Shown here: positions 38,028 to 45,878 of the stretch, in pieces
Numbering within the stretch: position 1 is the stretch's first letter
Layout of the letters: each line of letters starts with the position of its first letter
Assembly (NCBI RefSeq): GCF_921293875.1
Contig: NZ_CAKLDI010000002.1
Coordinates: forward strand, 434,001 to 498,000
Direction: 5' to 3'
Source of the DNA: Vibrio stylophorae
Lineage (GTDB): Bacteria > Pseudomonadota > Gammaproteobacteria > Enterobacterales > Vibrionaceae
DNA: 64,000 nt
Translations under genes and position numbers: made by a program
Notes under the pieces: generated by a model
Told to the model about the DNA's origin: nothing
The model's input: the letters and a program-made list of their open reading frames with translations, nothing else
Databases searched by the model: none

Positions 38028-38049
38028 AGGGTCACTCCGTCAAACAAAG

Positions 38050-38086
38050 GCGGAGGAAGGTGGAAACCATGCCTTGCTACCTCCGC
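38050..38086 (-). promoter_or_regulatory. Expression-platform hairpin of the alx leader
   Basis: On the minus strand GCGGAGG pairs with CCTCCGC, with inner pairs AAGG/CCTT and TGG/CCA. It is followed by CTTTGTTTG, a weak T tract, so it may be an imperfect intrinsic terminator or a structure affecting translation of alx. Confidence 0.5.
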
Positions 38087-38125
38087 ATAGAACAACACCA
38101 ACGCAGGTTAAGGCGCTGGTTTCTT

Positions 38126-38224
38126 TGCGTTGGTCTCGTCAAAGCATAGTGCTCTCTAATTACCGGAAGTGTGCGCACTTCGTGATGACGACAATTAGAC
38201 CGATGGTGACTACTCCCCAATCGC
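38126..38224 (-). ncRNA. yybP-ykoY manganese riboswitch
   Basis: Read on the minus strand, the leader contains the hallmark GGGGAGTAG followed by an internal stem and then CGAGACC, the second conserved loop of this Mn2+-sensing class. The closing stem P1 is visible: GCGATTGG (38217-38224) pairs with CCAACGC (38127-38133) with one bulged A. The 3' arm can also pair with TGCGTTGG at 38098-38105, giving an alternative fold expected of a switch. It sits in the leader of an Alx/TerC gene, its classical partner. Confidence 0.9.
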
Positions 38225-38295
38225 GGCCATCATACGCTGGCACTTAAATCCTGACAAACATTATTTTCATTTCTATTAATTGATTGATAAGAAAC

Positions 38296-38320
38296 AAAAA
38301 AGGCCTCTAAAGAGGCCTTG
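38296..38320 (-). terminator. Terminator of ulaA operon
   Basis: Stem AAGGCCTCT / AGAGGCCTT (38300-38319), with a T run on the minus strand. Confidence 0.85.
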
Positions 38321-38351
38321 AATTAGTAAGGTAGGGAGAAACAAGTGAAAA

Positions 38352-39611
38352 TTAGCGAACAATCAGACCAAGAAGGATACCAACTGCGCCGAAATCTGCG
38401 TCGCTAAAGGTGGTATTGGCAAAGCCAAGGTCACCCAAAACTGGCAGTAGGAACACAGGCAAGAAGGTAATCAGCAAGCCTTGAGCAAATGCACCCAAGA
38501 TTGCACCACGGCGGCCACCAGTGGCATTACCAAACACACCTGCTGCTGCACCCACGAAGAAGTGTGGTACAACGCCTGGAATAATGATGGTTAGACCCAT
38601 CAAATATTGCAGAACCATACCCACCAAACCAGCAGAGAAGCTTGCTAGGAAGCCAACCAATACTGCGTTTGGCGCATATGGGAATACAACTGGACAATCA
38701 AGCGCTGGTTTCGCGTTTGGAACAAGCTTGTCTGAAATCCCTTTAAATGCAGGCACGATTTCAGCAATAACCATACGCACACCTTGCAAAATCACGTACA
38801 CACCACCAGCAAAGGTAATGGACTGCATCAATGCAAACATGAACCAGTGTTGGCCACCTGTTACTGTCAACAAGAACTCTTTGTTGGCAAACAGGCAAGT
38901 CACCATGAAGATAATACCCATGGTAAAGGAGATAGCCACTGGCGTATCACGCAAGAATAGAAGGCTCTTAGGCACATTCATCTCTTCAGTTGAATGCTCT
39001 TTGTTACCAAATTTGCTACCGATAAAACCAGCCAGCACATAAGACAGTGTTGAGAAGTGACCCAAGGCTACATCATCAGAGCCCGTCACTTTCTTCATAT
39101 ATGGGTGAACAATGGCAGGGAAGAACACCATCATGCTACCCACAACCAGCGAGCCAATTGCAATCAGCTTCACGCCGCTCATGCCCGCACTTGCCAAGAT
39201 TGCAGCAACCATCATGGACATAAATAGGGTGTGGTGACCAGTGAGGAAGATAAATTTCCAAGGGGTCAAACGTGCAATCAAAATGTTCACAAGCATGGCA
39301 AAGAACATGATCATCGCCATCTCTTTACCAAAAGATTTCTGCGCGATTGACACAATGGCTTCGTTGTTTGGCACTACGCCAGTAATACCAAAAGCGTTTT
39401 GGAAGATCTCAGCAAATGAACCCAAAGAGTTCACCACCAAGCCCGCACCTGCGCCTAGGATGATAAAACCAAGAATGGTTTTTACCGTGCCTTTAATACA
39501 TTCAGTGGCAGGCTTCTTTTGCGCCACCAAACCAATCAGTGCAATCAGGCCGACCAATACGGAAGGCTCTGACAACACGTCGTTCATTAGAAAGTTAAAA
39601 AATCCCATCAT
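38352..39611 (-). CDS. ulaA: PTS ascorbate-type EIIC (UlaA/SgaT family)
   Basis: A 419-residue membrane permease of the PTS AG superfamily (UlaA). The sequence begins MMGFFNFLMNDVLSEPSVLVGLIALIG and includes LTGHHTLFMSMM and FPYAPNAVLVGF, characteristic of SgaT. It imports L-ascorbate or a related pentitol/acid, phosphorylated by the UlaB/UlaC partners. Last gene of a C-B-A-ordered operon. No catabolic ula genes (lactonase, epimerase) are adjacent, so the true substrate is uncertain. Confidence 0.88.
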   Translation of the reverse strand: MMGFFNFLMNDVLSEPSVLVGLIALIGLVAQKKPATECIKGTVKTILGFIILGAGAGLVVNSLGSFAEIFQNAFGITGVVPNNEAIVSIAQKSFGKEMAMIMFFAMLVNILIARLTPWKFIFLTGHHTLFMSMMVAAILASAGMSGVKLIAIGSLVVGSMMVFFPAIVHPYMKKVTGSDDVALGHFSTLSYVLAGFIGSKFGNKEHSTEEMNVPKSLLFLRDTPVAISFTMGIIFMVTCLFANKEFLLTVTGGQHWFMFALMQSITFAGGVYVILQGVRMVIAEIVPAFKGISDKLVPNAKPALDCPVVFPYAPNAVLVGFLASFSAGLVGMVLQYLMGLTIIIPGVVPHFFVGAAAGVFGNATGGRRGAILGAFAQGLLITFLPVFLLPVLGDLGFANTTFSDADFGAVGILLGLIVR

Positions 39612-39623
39612 GATGGCGGCCCC

Positions 39624-39911
39624 TTATAGTGCACCAAGCTCTTGTAGTGCGACGGATAGACGCTCTTTCATCGCATTTTTATCAACCATATTGTCAAGGC
39701 TGACGATGCGTTGGCTGACACCCAGAGATTTCAACTGATCTGTAATATCGTTGGTACCGATGAAGATGTCACAATCTGTGCCTTTCGCTGAACCCAAATC
39801 GATATGATCCACCGAGGCATCCACTGCCAAATCTTTGATGATTGATTTGATGCTCATCTCCATCATCAAGCTTGTACCCAAACCGTGACCGCAAACTACC
39901 ATGATTTTCAT
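39624..39911 (-). CDS. ulaB: PTS ascorbate-type EIIB
   Basis: A 95-residue phosphotransfer protein. The phosphorylated cysteine is in MVVCGHGLGTSLMM (Cys near residue 7), the P-loop-like motif of SgaB-type EIIB. GAAGGT precedes the ATG; the ulaA start is 12 bases downstream. It passes phosphate from UlaC to the incoming substrate. Confidence 0.9.
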   Translation of the reverse strand: MKIMVVCGHGLGTSLMMEMSIKSIIKDLAVDASVDHIDLGSAKGTDCDIFIGTNDITDQLKSLGVSQRIVSLDNMVDKNAMKERLSVALQELGAL

Positions 39912-40000
39912 AATGCGTACCTTCTGTGTTCGTTTTCGTGTGTTGAAATATGTATTGGTATTGTGTTGTAGTTTTAATTCGTTGATTTCAAATGAAATCG

Positions 40001-40447
40001 CTACGGATATTGCGAGATAATTGCCATCACCTGTTCAACGGTTTTGGCTTGCATTAGCTGCGCAACATGTTCTTCATTCATAAACAGCTCAGCTAACTGA
40101 GCGATGGCGCCCACATGACTATTGCTATCGGTTGCCGCCAGAGTCACCAACAGATGCACCGGATCATTTTCATCGGCATCAAAGTTCACGCCCTCTTCAA
40201 TCACGGTCAATGCCAGTGATAGACGGTTCACACCATTTTCAGGACGTGCATGCGGCATCGCCATCCCAGGGCCAATTACATAGTAAGGACCCATGGCTTC
40301 ATGCGATGCATAAATGGCATCCACATAACTTGGTTCAATGCTGCCGTTGGCAATCAATGCTGCGCATGATTTTTGAATGGCATCACGCCAATCATCGGCA
40401 CTTTTGTGAATAGAAATAACGTCTGGCGTTAATAGCGTGCTTAGCAT
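40001..40447 (-). CDS. ulaC: PTS EIIA, mannitol/ascorbate type
   Basis: A 148-residue EIIA protein. The active histidine is in AMPHARPENG (near residue 66), followed by the EIIA-2 family pattern DPVHLLVTLAATDSNSH. Accepts phosphate from HPr. It is the promoter-proximal gene of the operon, just after three operator copies. The gap to ulaB is about 90 bases. Confidence 0.9.
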   Translation of the reverse strand: MLSTLLTPDVISIHKSADDWRDAIQKSCAALIANGSIEPSYVDAIYASHEAMGPYYVIGPGMAMPHARPENGVNRLSLALTVIEEGVNFDADENDPVHLLVTLAATDSNSHVGAIAQLAELFMNEEHVAQLMQAKTVEQVMAIISQYP

Positions 40448-40523
40448 GTTTCACGTCTCTGTCGTAGAAAGTGACGCAAATGTATCGCCCTTTGTTACAA
40501 CAAAAAACGATCGAGCTCACATT

Positions 40524-40572
40524 TGATAGCGCTACCTGATAGCGCTATCATTAAATCGTGATAGCGCTATCA
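40524..40572. promoter_or_regulatory. Three tandem LacI-family operator copies
   Basis: TGATAGCGCTATCA, a perfect 14-base palindrome, occurs at 40537-40550 and 40559-40572. A third copy at 40524-40537 keeps the left half (TGATAGCGCT) and diverges in the right. Spacing from the imperfect to the first perfect site is 13 bases, then 22 bases. They lie between ulaC and the LacI-family gene and are the natural target of that repressor. Confidence 0.85.
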
Positions 40573-40669
40573 TTTTTAGTCCTTCGCGCCAATTTAACGG
40601 CGCTGAGCACCCATAAATTCCGTACACTCAGAGCAACCCATGATCACATCACCTCGCACGAAGGACCCC

Positions 40670-41713
40670 ATGAGCCACGAACCAACACGCAAACGAAAAG
40701 GCACAGGCAAAGTGACATTGGCTGACGTGGCCAAATATGCGGGCGTAGGATCAATGACGGTGTCGCGCGCGCTACGCACGCCCGATGCGGTATCAGAAAA
40801 ACTCAGAGAAAAGATTGAAGAAGCGGTTCGCACCTTGGGTTATATCCCCAATAAAGCCGCTGGCGCTTTAGCATCAGGACAAAGCGATACAGTAATCGCC
40901 CTTCTGCCAAGTGGTATGGAATTTATCGCCGCCGCCTTTTTACCCAGCTTTCAGCGCTATTTGAACAAAGCCGGTTATCAGCTCATTTTGGGATATTTCG
41001 ATGGCGAGCCCGGACAAGAGCACACCCTACTCAGCGCACTGATGGCGCACCATCCAGCAGCTGTCTTACTCTATGGCTGTCAGCAATCAATGCAAACCCA
41101 CCAACTGCTGAGTAATGCCCAGGTGCCGGTACTTAAATTGGGCGAATACAATGTGGATACGCGCTATCCCACCATTGGCGTGGATCATTTCGCCATTGGC
41201 AAAGGTGCAACCACCCATTTGATTGAGCACGGTTATGATCAAATTGGCTTTATTGGCGCTGGTAGCCAACTGTCTATGTTGCAGCAGCAGCTTCAAGGCT
41301 GGCAATCTGCACTATTGAAGCACTATTACACACCAGATCACAGCCATACCACCCATGAGCGCCCCAGCGCTGAATTTGGTCGTGAAGGTTTAGCCAAGCT
41401 TTTACTCCGTCAGGCCAGTTTAAATGCGCTGGTTTGCAGCCACGCTGAGATTGCGCTAGGCGTTCTTTTTGAATGCCAACGCCGCGTCCTTAAAGTGCCA
41501 GAACAAATGGCGATTATCTGTTTAGAAGATGCCCCTATTTTGGCGCACACCTATCCACCGATTGCCAGTGCAATCATTGATTATCACGCCATGGGAAAAT
41601 CAGCTGCCAAACTACTGTGTCAGCATCTCAATCAACAAACCGAGGCCATGACCAGCCACGAAATTCATTTTTCAATTAAAGGCAGGGCCAGCAGTCACGC
41701 GCGTGTCTTCTAA
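40670..41713 (+). CDS. LacI-family repressor, GntR-like
   Basis: A 347-residue LacI-type regulator. The helix-turn-helix and hinge are clear: VTLADVAKYAGVGSMTVSRA, then PNKAAGALASGQS. The effector-binding domain follows. AAGGA precedes the ATG at 40670; an in-frame ATG at 40640 has no ribosome binding site. It is divergent from ulaABC, and three copies of a palindrome stand between them, so autoregulation and control of the PTS genes are likely. The effector is unknown. Confidence 0.9.
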   Translation: MSHEPTRKRKGTGKVTLADVAKYAGVGSMTVSRALRTPDAVSEKLREKIEEAVRTLGYIPNKAAGALASGQSDTVIALLPSGMEFIAAAFLPSFQRYLNKAGYQLILGYFDGEPGQEHTLLSALMAHHPAAVLLYGCQQSMQTHQLLSNAQVPVLKLGEYNVDTRYPTIGVDHFAIGKGATTHLIEHGYDQIGFIGAGSQLSMLQQQLQGWQSALLKHYYTPDHSHTTHERPSAEFGREGLAKLLLRQASLNALVCSHAEIALGVLFECQRRVLKVPEQMAIICLEDAPILAHTYPPIASAIIDYHAMGKSAAKLLCQHLNQQTEAMTSHEIHFSIKGRASSHARVF

Positions 41714-41902
41714 TATCATCACCACTGACGCTTAAAAGGGTCATCTGTAAGCAATAACAAACGACCATGCCAATGTCGATACACCGCGCGTAAGCGACGC
41801 CGCATTCGCAATCGGCTATCATGTCGCCTATCAATCCACCGCGTAATAGCTGCCTTAACTAAGGCACGTACTATGTGCGCCATCGCCAATCAAGAGACAT
41901 AG

Positions 41903-42256
41903 ATGAAACACGCCCCAATTAAAGATCCCATTAGCTTTGATGATTTTGCCAAAATCGATATTCGAGTCGGTTTGATTGTTGAAGTCAGTGAGGTTGCCAA
42001 ATCTGACAAGCTGATGAAACTCACCGTGGATTTTGGCGATCATCAGCGCACCATTTTGGCGGGGATCAAACAAGAGCGCGAGAACCCCAAAGAGATTGAG
42101 GGCAAACAAGCCCTATTTGTGGTCAATTTACCAGATCGCAAAATGGCCGGTGAGATTTCACAGGGCATGCTGTTTGATATCGGTTATGAAGACAAACTGC
42201 AACCTTGCCTTGCATGTCCAGAAACACCGATGCCAAACGGTGCCCGCGCTGGATAA
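41903..42256 (+). CDS. CsaA/YtpR-type tRNA-binding domain protein
   Basis: A 117-residue single OB-fold domain, like the C-terminal domain of methionyl-tRNA synthetase and the chaperone CsaA. Family motifs: IDIRVGLIVEVSEVAKSDKL, ILAGIKQ and FVVNLPDRKMAGEISQGML. It binds tRNA and may assist translation. It is monocistronic with a bidirectional terminator shared with pncB. Confidence 0.85.
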   Translation: MKHAPIKDPISFDDFAKIDIRVGLIVEVSEVAKSDKLMKLTVDFGDHQRTILAGIKQERENPKEIEGKQALFVVNLPDRKMAGEISQGMLFDIGYEDKLQPCLACPETPMPNGARAG

Positions 42257-42342
42257 CTGCCAAAGCAGTTGGCATTCAGCGCAGAACAATACACAAATAA
42301 GCGCGCTGAAAATAAATAGCTGTTTCGCAGCACCCCAGTATC

Positions 42343-42369
42343 AAAAAAGCCAGCATTCGCTGGCTTTTC
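42343..42369. terminator. Bidirectional terminator between tRNA-binding gene and pncB
   Basis: AAAAAAGCCAGC / GCTGGCTTTT with loop ATTC between convergent genes. Confidence 0.8.
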
Positions 42370-42394
42370 ATTTCAATCTGAGTTCGCTGTTTGC

Positions 42395-43636
42395 TTACGC
42401 GGCAATACCAAAACGCTGTTTAATATTGGCTAAAAAGCTACCATCTTCACACATGGCTTTTTGTGGCTCATCGCTGATCTTAGCCACAGGTAGACCATTA
42501 CATTCAGCCATTTTCACCACGATAGATAACGGCTTATAGGCTTCACCTTGAGCGTTATACCACTCACCCATATCGCTGGTAAGGAAGGTACCAATACCAA
42601 AGCTGACTTGAATACGACCGGCAAAGTGCTCACAGATTTCTAAGGCGCGCTCAAAATCTAAAGCATCAGTAAAGACCAATACTTTTTCAAGTGGGTCGAC
42701 GCCCATCTGCTGGTAATGCGCAATCATCTGCTCCCCCCAAGTGATCGGACAGCCTGAGTCATGACGCACACCGTCGTAAGCTTTCGATAGGCGCTGATCA
42801 AAATCATGCAAGAAGGCGTCGATGCCAATGGTATCGGTCAGTGCAATGCCCAAAGCGCCACCAAAATATTGGTGCCACTGCTCCAGCGCAACACGCTGCG
42901 AGTCGCGAACATTGACAAAAGCTTGGTGCGCCATAAACCACTCATGGGCCACAGTACCGATGGGCGTCAGATTCATTTCACGAGCGAGATGGTAATTACT
43001 GGTGCCAAGCAATAAATCAGGAATTTGGTGATTGAGATAATCCAACACGTCACGGTGTACACTGGCGCTAAAACGGCGGCGGGTACCCATTTCAGAAAAA
43101 CGGAAATTGGTGATCCCACGTTCAGCCAATTGGCCTTTTAACCAACTCACCTTATTGGCCAATACTTGGCGAAAATGTTCAACCGGTAGATCAGCCCAGC
43201 GGCGACGGTTGCGTACCTCAGAGATAATGCTCATCACCAAGGTTTCATAAAGGATGACATCTTTCCAGCTACCGCGAATAGACACTTTCAGCTGACGCTG
43301 ACCTTTGCTGTTTTGACCGATCCCAATTTGCACTTGGCGCTGTGGATCCAATTTGAAATAGCGCAGGCTATTAAGAAATGAGCGAGAAAGATAGGGCGCA
43401 ACCTTTTCGAGGTAGTGCAACTGATCATCTGAAAAATGATAGAAGGCCAACTTATCCACTTCTTGACGGACTTCAGTAAGCAAATCACTCAAGTCTTCAT
43501 CCGCACGTACAATCAACTCATAGCGAACCATGGCGTCTGGATACAGACTGTGCGCCGCATTCATCATGTTGATTTTATATACATCCAGATCCATCAAGTT
43601 CTGAATGATGGTGTCGTCAAAAAGTGCTGTGTTCAT
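42395..43636 (-). CDS. pncB: Nicotinate phosphoribosyltransferase
   Basis: A 413-residue NAPRTase, which makes nicotinate mononucleotide from nicotinate and PRPP in NAD salvage. Motifs: LMDLDVYKINMMNA at the N-terminus, SEMGTRRRFSASVHR around 180-195 (phosphate-binding Arg), LLGTSNYHLAREM, and DSGCPITWGEQM. Length matches E. coli PncB. It is divergent from nrtR-pncA, so the whole salvage module shares one regulatory region. AAGGAAG precedes the ATG. Confidence 0.93.
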   Translation of the reverse strand: MNTALFDDTIIQNLMDLDVYKINMMNAAHSLYPDAMVRYELIVRADEDLSDLLTEVRQEVDKLAFYHFSDDQLHYLEKVAPYLSRSFLNSLRYFKLDPQRQVQIGIGQNSKGQRQLKVSIRGSWKDVILYETLVMSIISEVRNRRRWADLPVEHFRQVLANKVSWLKGQLAERGITNFRFSEMGTRRRFSASVHRDVLDYLNHQIPDLLLGTSNYHLAREMNLTPIGTVAHEWFMAHQAFVNVRDSQRVALEQWHQYFGGALGIALTDTIGIDAFLHDFDQRLSKAYDGVRHDSGCPITWGEQMIAHYQQMGVDPLEKVLVFTDALDFERALEICEHFAGRIQVSFGIGTFLTSDMGEWYNAQGEAYKPLSIVVKMAECNGLPVAKISDEPQKAMCEDGSFLANIKQRFGIAA

Positions 43637-43687
43637 GCATCTTCCTTCTAGTTATCTGGTCATTTTAATCGCCCCAGACATCAGGTT

Positions 43688-43708
43688 AGTAACATTTTGT
43701 TTGTTACT
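43688..43708. promoter_or_regulatory. Candidate NrtR operator upstream of pncB
   Basis: AGTAACATTTTGTTTGTTACT, an inverted repeat with arms AGTAAC/GTTACT. Its minus-strand reading shares 16 of 21 bases with a second site at 43898. It is in the divergent pncB-nrtR region, where an NrtR target is expected. Confidence 0.55.
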
Positions 43709-43981
43709 TGAGGCAAAACAATATCCAAGCACGACCAGTTTGTCAACTTTTGTTCCTTACCCTCACCCGCTGGCAGCCTTTTTTCTTTGTACAAATGCTG
43801 GTGGATGTTTCTTTCATCTTTCAACCCTTTATCCTCGATATCTCTTCATTGTTCATGCGAAAGTATCCATTAAACTTTCGCTCAATGGGATGAAATTAGT
43901 TACAAACAAGTTGTTTATAACCCTTGACCTTTTAGCCGATGCGGTTATGGTATAGGCAGGATTTTGAAGAAGAGTAAAACC
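43709..43981. other. pncB-nrtR divergent region
   Basis: Gene-free stretch that carries promoters for the NAD-salvage genes and a second operator-like copy at its right. A 116-codon open frame that runs from inside pncB across this stretch has no ribosome binding site and was not accepted. Confidence 0.5.
43898..43918. promoter_or_regulatory. Candidate NrtR operator upstream of nrtR
   Basis: AGTTACAAACAAGTTGTTTAT, similar at 16 of 21 positions to the minus-strand reading of the site at 43688-43708. It lies about 65 bases before the nrtR start. Confidence 0.5.
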
Positions 43982-44698
43982 ATGATTGTCACCATCGACA
44001 TGATTTGCCTTCGCCTCGGCAAGCAAGGACTGGAAGTGCTATTGATGAAGCGCTCCAACCCAGACCGCCCACAATGCGGTATGTGGGCGATCCCTGGCGG
44101 CTTCGTATTTGATCAAGATATGACTGCCTTTGGTGGTGATACTGCCGACCAAGATTTTGACGGTGCACGCCGCCGAATTTGCCGACAAAAAATACACACC
44201 TACCCCCATTACATCAGTGAGCCCATGGTTGATGGGAATCCCAAACGCGACCCCAAGGGTTGGAGTGTCACCATTGCTCACTATGCCCTGCTCAACCAAG
44301 CGAACGTTGAGCAAGTGCATGATGCTGGGGTCAGTGATGACAAACTCACTTGGTTTGCGCTCGCCAATATTCTGCGTGGAGAGCAGCCGCTGGCCTTTGA
44401 CCACCAAGCCCTCATTGAACTGGCGTGGAAAAAACTGCGCGCTGCCGTGGAGTACACCTCTGTGGTGCTATTTGCGCTGGAAAAGGAATTTTTGATCGCC
44501 GATATCATCGATGCCTACGCGAAATTTGGTGTGGAGGTAAATCGTATGAGTATCAAACGCCGCCTGATTGATACCGGCGTGATCGTCAGTGCCAATAAGA
44601 TGGCCTCCAGTAACAAAGGCAAAGGCGGCAAGCCCGCTCAGGTCTATACTCTGGGCGAAAAAACGGTAACCTATTTTCAAACCTGCCTGCGCGGCTAA
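43982..44698 (+). CDS. nrtR: NrtR-type Nudix transcriptional regulator of NAD metabolism
   Basis: A 238-residue protein with an N-terminal Nudix-like domain and a C-terminal winged helix (about 165-235; VEVNRMSIKRRLIDTGVIV). In NrtR the Nudix fold binds ADP-ribose, which releases DNA. The Nudix box is degenerate: the residues that should be REUxEExG read GARRRICRQKIH, so catalysis is unlikely. The ATG at 43982 is chosen; a TTG at 43964 is also in frame. Followed directly by pncA and divergent from pncB, the usual NrtR targets. Confidence 0.88.
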   Translation: MIVTIDMICLRLGKQGLEVLLMKRSNPDRPQCGMWAIPGGFVFDQDMTAFGGDTADQDFDGARRRICRQKIHTYPHYISEPMVDGNPKRDPKGWSVTIAHYALLNQANVEQVHDAGVSDDKLTWFALANILRGEQPLAFDHQALIELAWKKLRAAVEYTSVVLFALEKEFLIADIIDAYAKFGVEVNRMSIKRRLIDTGVIVSANKMASSNKGKGGKPAQVYTLGEKTVTYFQTCLRG

Positions 44699-44701
44699 GG
44701 A

Positions 44702-45376
44702 ATGCTCATGACAGCGCTGAATATCATGCCCATCGCCATTGATCCCAACCACACGGCCAGTCTCGATATCGACCCCCAGCAGGGCTTTAGCGAACTGTGC
44801 CCACTTGAGCTGCCTGTGCAAGGCGCGTTAGAGATTGTGCCTGAGCTTTTAGCTAATCATCGCCATGGCAAAATTAAGCTGGTTTCACGGGATATGCACC
44901 CACCGGGCGCAGCTTGGGAAGCGCAATCATCGGAGCAAGTCCTCACCCCTGTGGGGCTGCCGGAAGTGGATGTGAAATGGCCCGTACACTGCGTTATCGG
45001 CACCCAAGGCGCGCAGCTACTGCCGGGATTACCTGCCGTGCTCGATTATGATTTTCAGATCAACAAAGGTTTGGATGGCAACGCGCACCCTTATGGCGCG
45101 CTTTATCATGATCAAGCGGATACGCGCTCTACGGGCGCCATTGAATACTTGCGTGCGCAGCAGATTGATACCGTAATCATCGGCGGTCTCGCCTTTGATT
45201 TTTGCGTGAAAAAATCCGTGGAGCAGCTCATCGCAGCCAATTTTCGCGTGATTTTAAACCTCGCTGCGACTCGCGCCGTCTTTCCTGAAAACAATGACGC
45301 CCTGATCACCGAGTTCAAAAACATCGGCGTTGTGGTCATTGAAAACCACCAAGCACTGATGTCACATCTGGCTTAA
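44702..45376 (+). CDS. pncA: Nicotinamidase
   Basis: A 224-residue isochorismatase-fold nicotinamidase, which converts nicotinamide to nicotinate for PncB. Catalytic residues are in place: Asp in LDIDPQQGF, Lys in VKWPVHCVIGTQGA and NKGLDGNAHP regions, and the nucleophile Cys in GLAFDFCVKKS. DMHPPGAAW supplies metal ligands. It starts three bases after nrtR, so the two are co-transcribed. Confidence 0.92.
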   Translation: MLMTALNIMPIAIDPNHTASLDIDPQQGFSELCPLELPVQGALEIVPELLANHRHGKIKLVSRDMHPPGAAWEAQSSEQVLTPVGLPEVDVKWPVHCVIGTQGAQLLPGLPAVLDYDFQINKGLDGNAHPYGALYHDQADTRSTGAIEYLRAQQIDTVIIGGLAFDFCVKKSVEQLIAANFRVILNLAATRAVFPENNDALITEFKNIGVVVIENHQALMSHLA

Positions 45377-45467
45377 TTCGAGCACATAACAGCCGCATAC
45401 GCGCAATACAAAGCAATAAAACAAAAGCCCGCGAGGAGCTTTTTGTCTAGGTTCATAGCACCAATGA

Positions 45468-45878
45468 TTAAGCTTGAGTCATCTTCGCCAGCTGCTGATG
45501 CAGCGCCTCAATCACCGCATATAAACCTTGCGTTCTGCTTGGACTTAGATGCTGCGCAAGACCCAATGAAGATAACCATTGCGCCATGGGCCATTGCATT
45601 GCTTGCGCTGGCGTTTGTCCGTCATAGGCAATGATCACAAGCGCGAGTAGACCTCTGACAATGGCTGCATCACTGGTCGCGCGCACAGCCACTTGCCCCT
45701 GCGCGTTTAGCTGACAATCAAGCCACACTTGGCTTTGACAGCCATCAATGCGTTTGTTTTGCGTACAATCCGTGGCATCCATAGTTGCAAATCGCTGACC
45801 CAGCTCTATCAGATATTGATATCGCTCTTGCCAGTCCATACAGCGAGAAAAATTAGTTGTGATCTTTTCTGGCGTCAT
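45468..45878 (-). CDS. sufE: Sulfur acceptor protein SufE
   Basis: A 136-residue SufE, which takes persulfide sulfur from SufS and passes it to the SufBCD scaffold. The acceptor cysteine is in RIDGCQSQVWL. The ATG at 45878 overlaps the sufS stop (ATGA) and has GGGAG at the right distance; two ATGs slightly upstream also lie in frame. Last gene of the operon; no strong terminator follows, only a weak A/T-flanked hairpin near 45,422-45,446. Confidence 0.93.
   Translation of the reverse strand: MTPEKITTNFSRCMDWQERYQYLIELGQRFATMDATDCTQNKRIDGCQSQVWLDCQLNAQGQVAVRATSDAAIVRGLLALVIIAYDGQTPAQAMQWPMAQWLSSLGLAQHLSPSRTQGLYAVIEALHQQLAKMTQA

Noticed and set aside
38098-38133. Integron attC-like inverted repeat (CCAACGCA / TGCGTTGG)
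   Set aside because: It is the alternative pairing of the manganese riboswitch leader, and no integron cassettes or integrase are present.
43605-43955. 116-codon open frame from inside pncB through the pncB-nrtR region
   Set aside because: It overlaps pncB, has no ribosome binding site and covers both operator-like sites.
45422-45446. Terminator after sufE
   Set aside because: Only a weak hairpin with few GC pairs; not strong enough to list as a feature.
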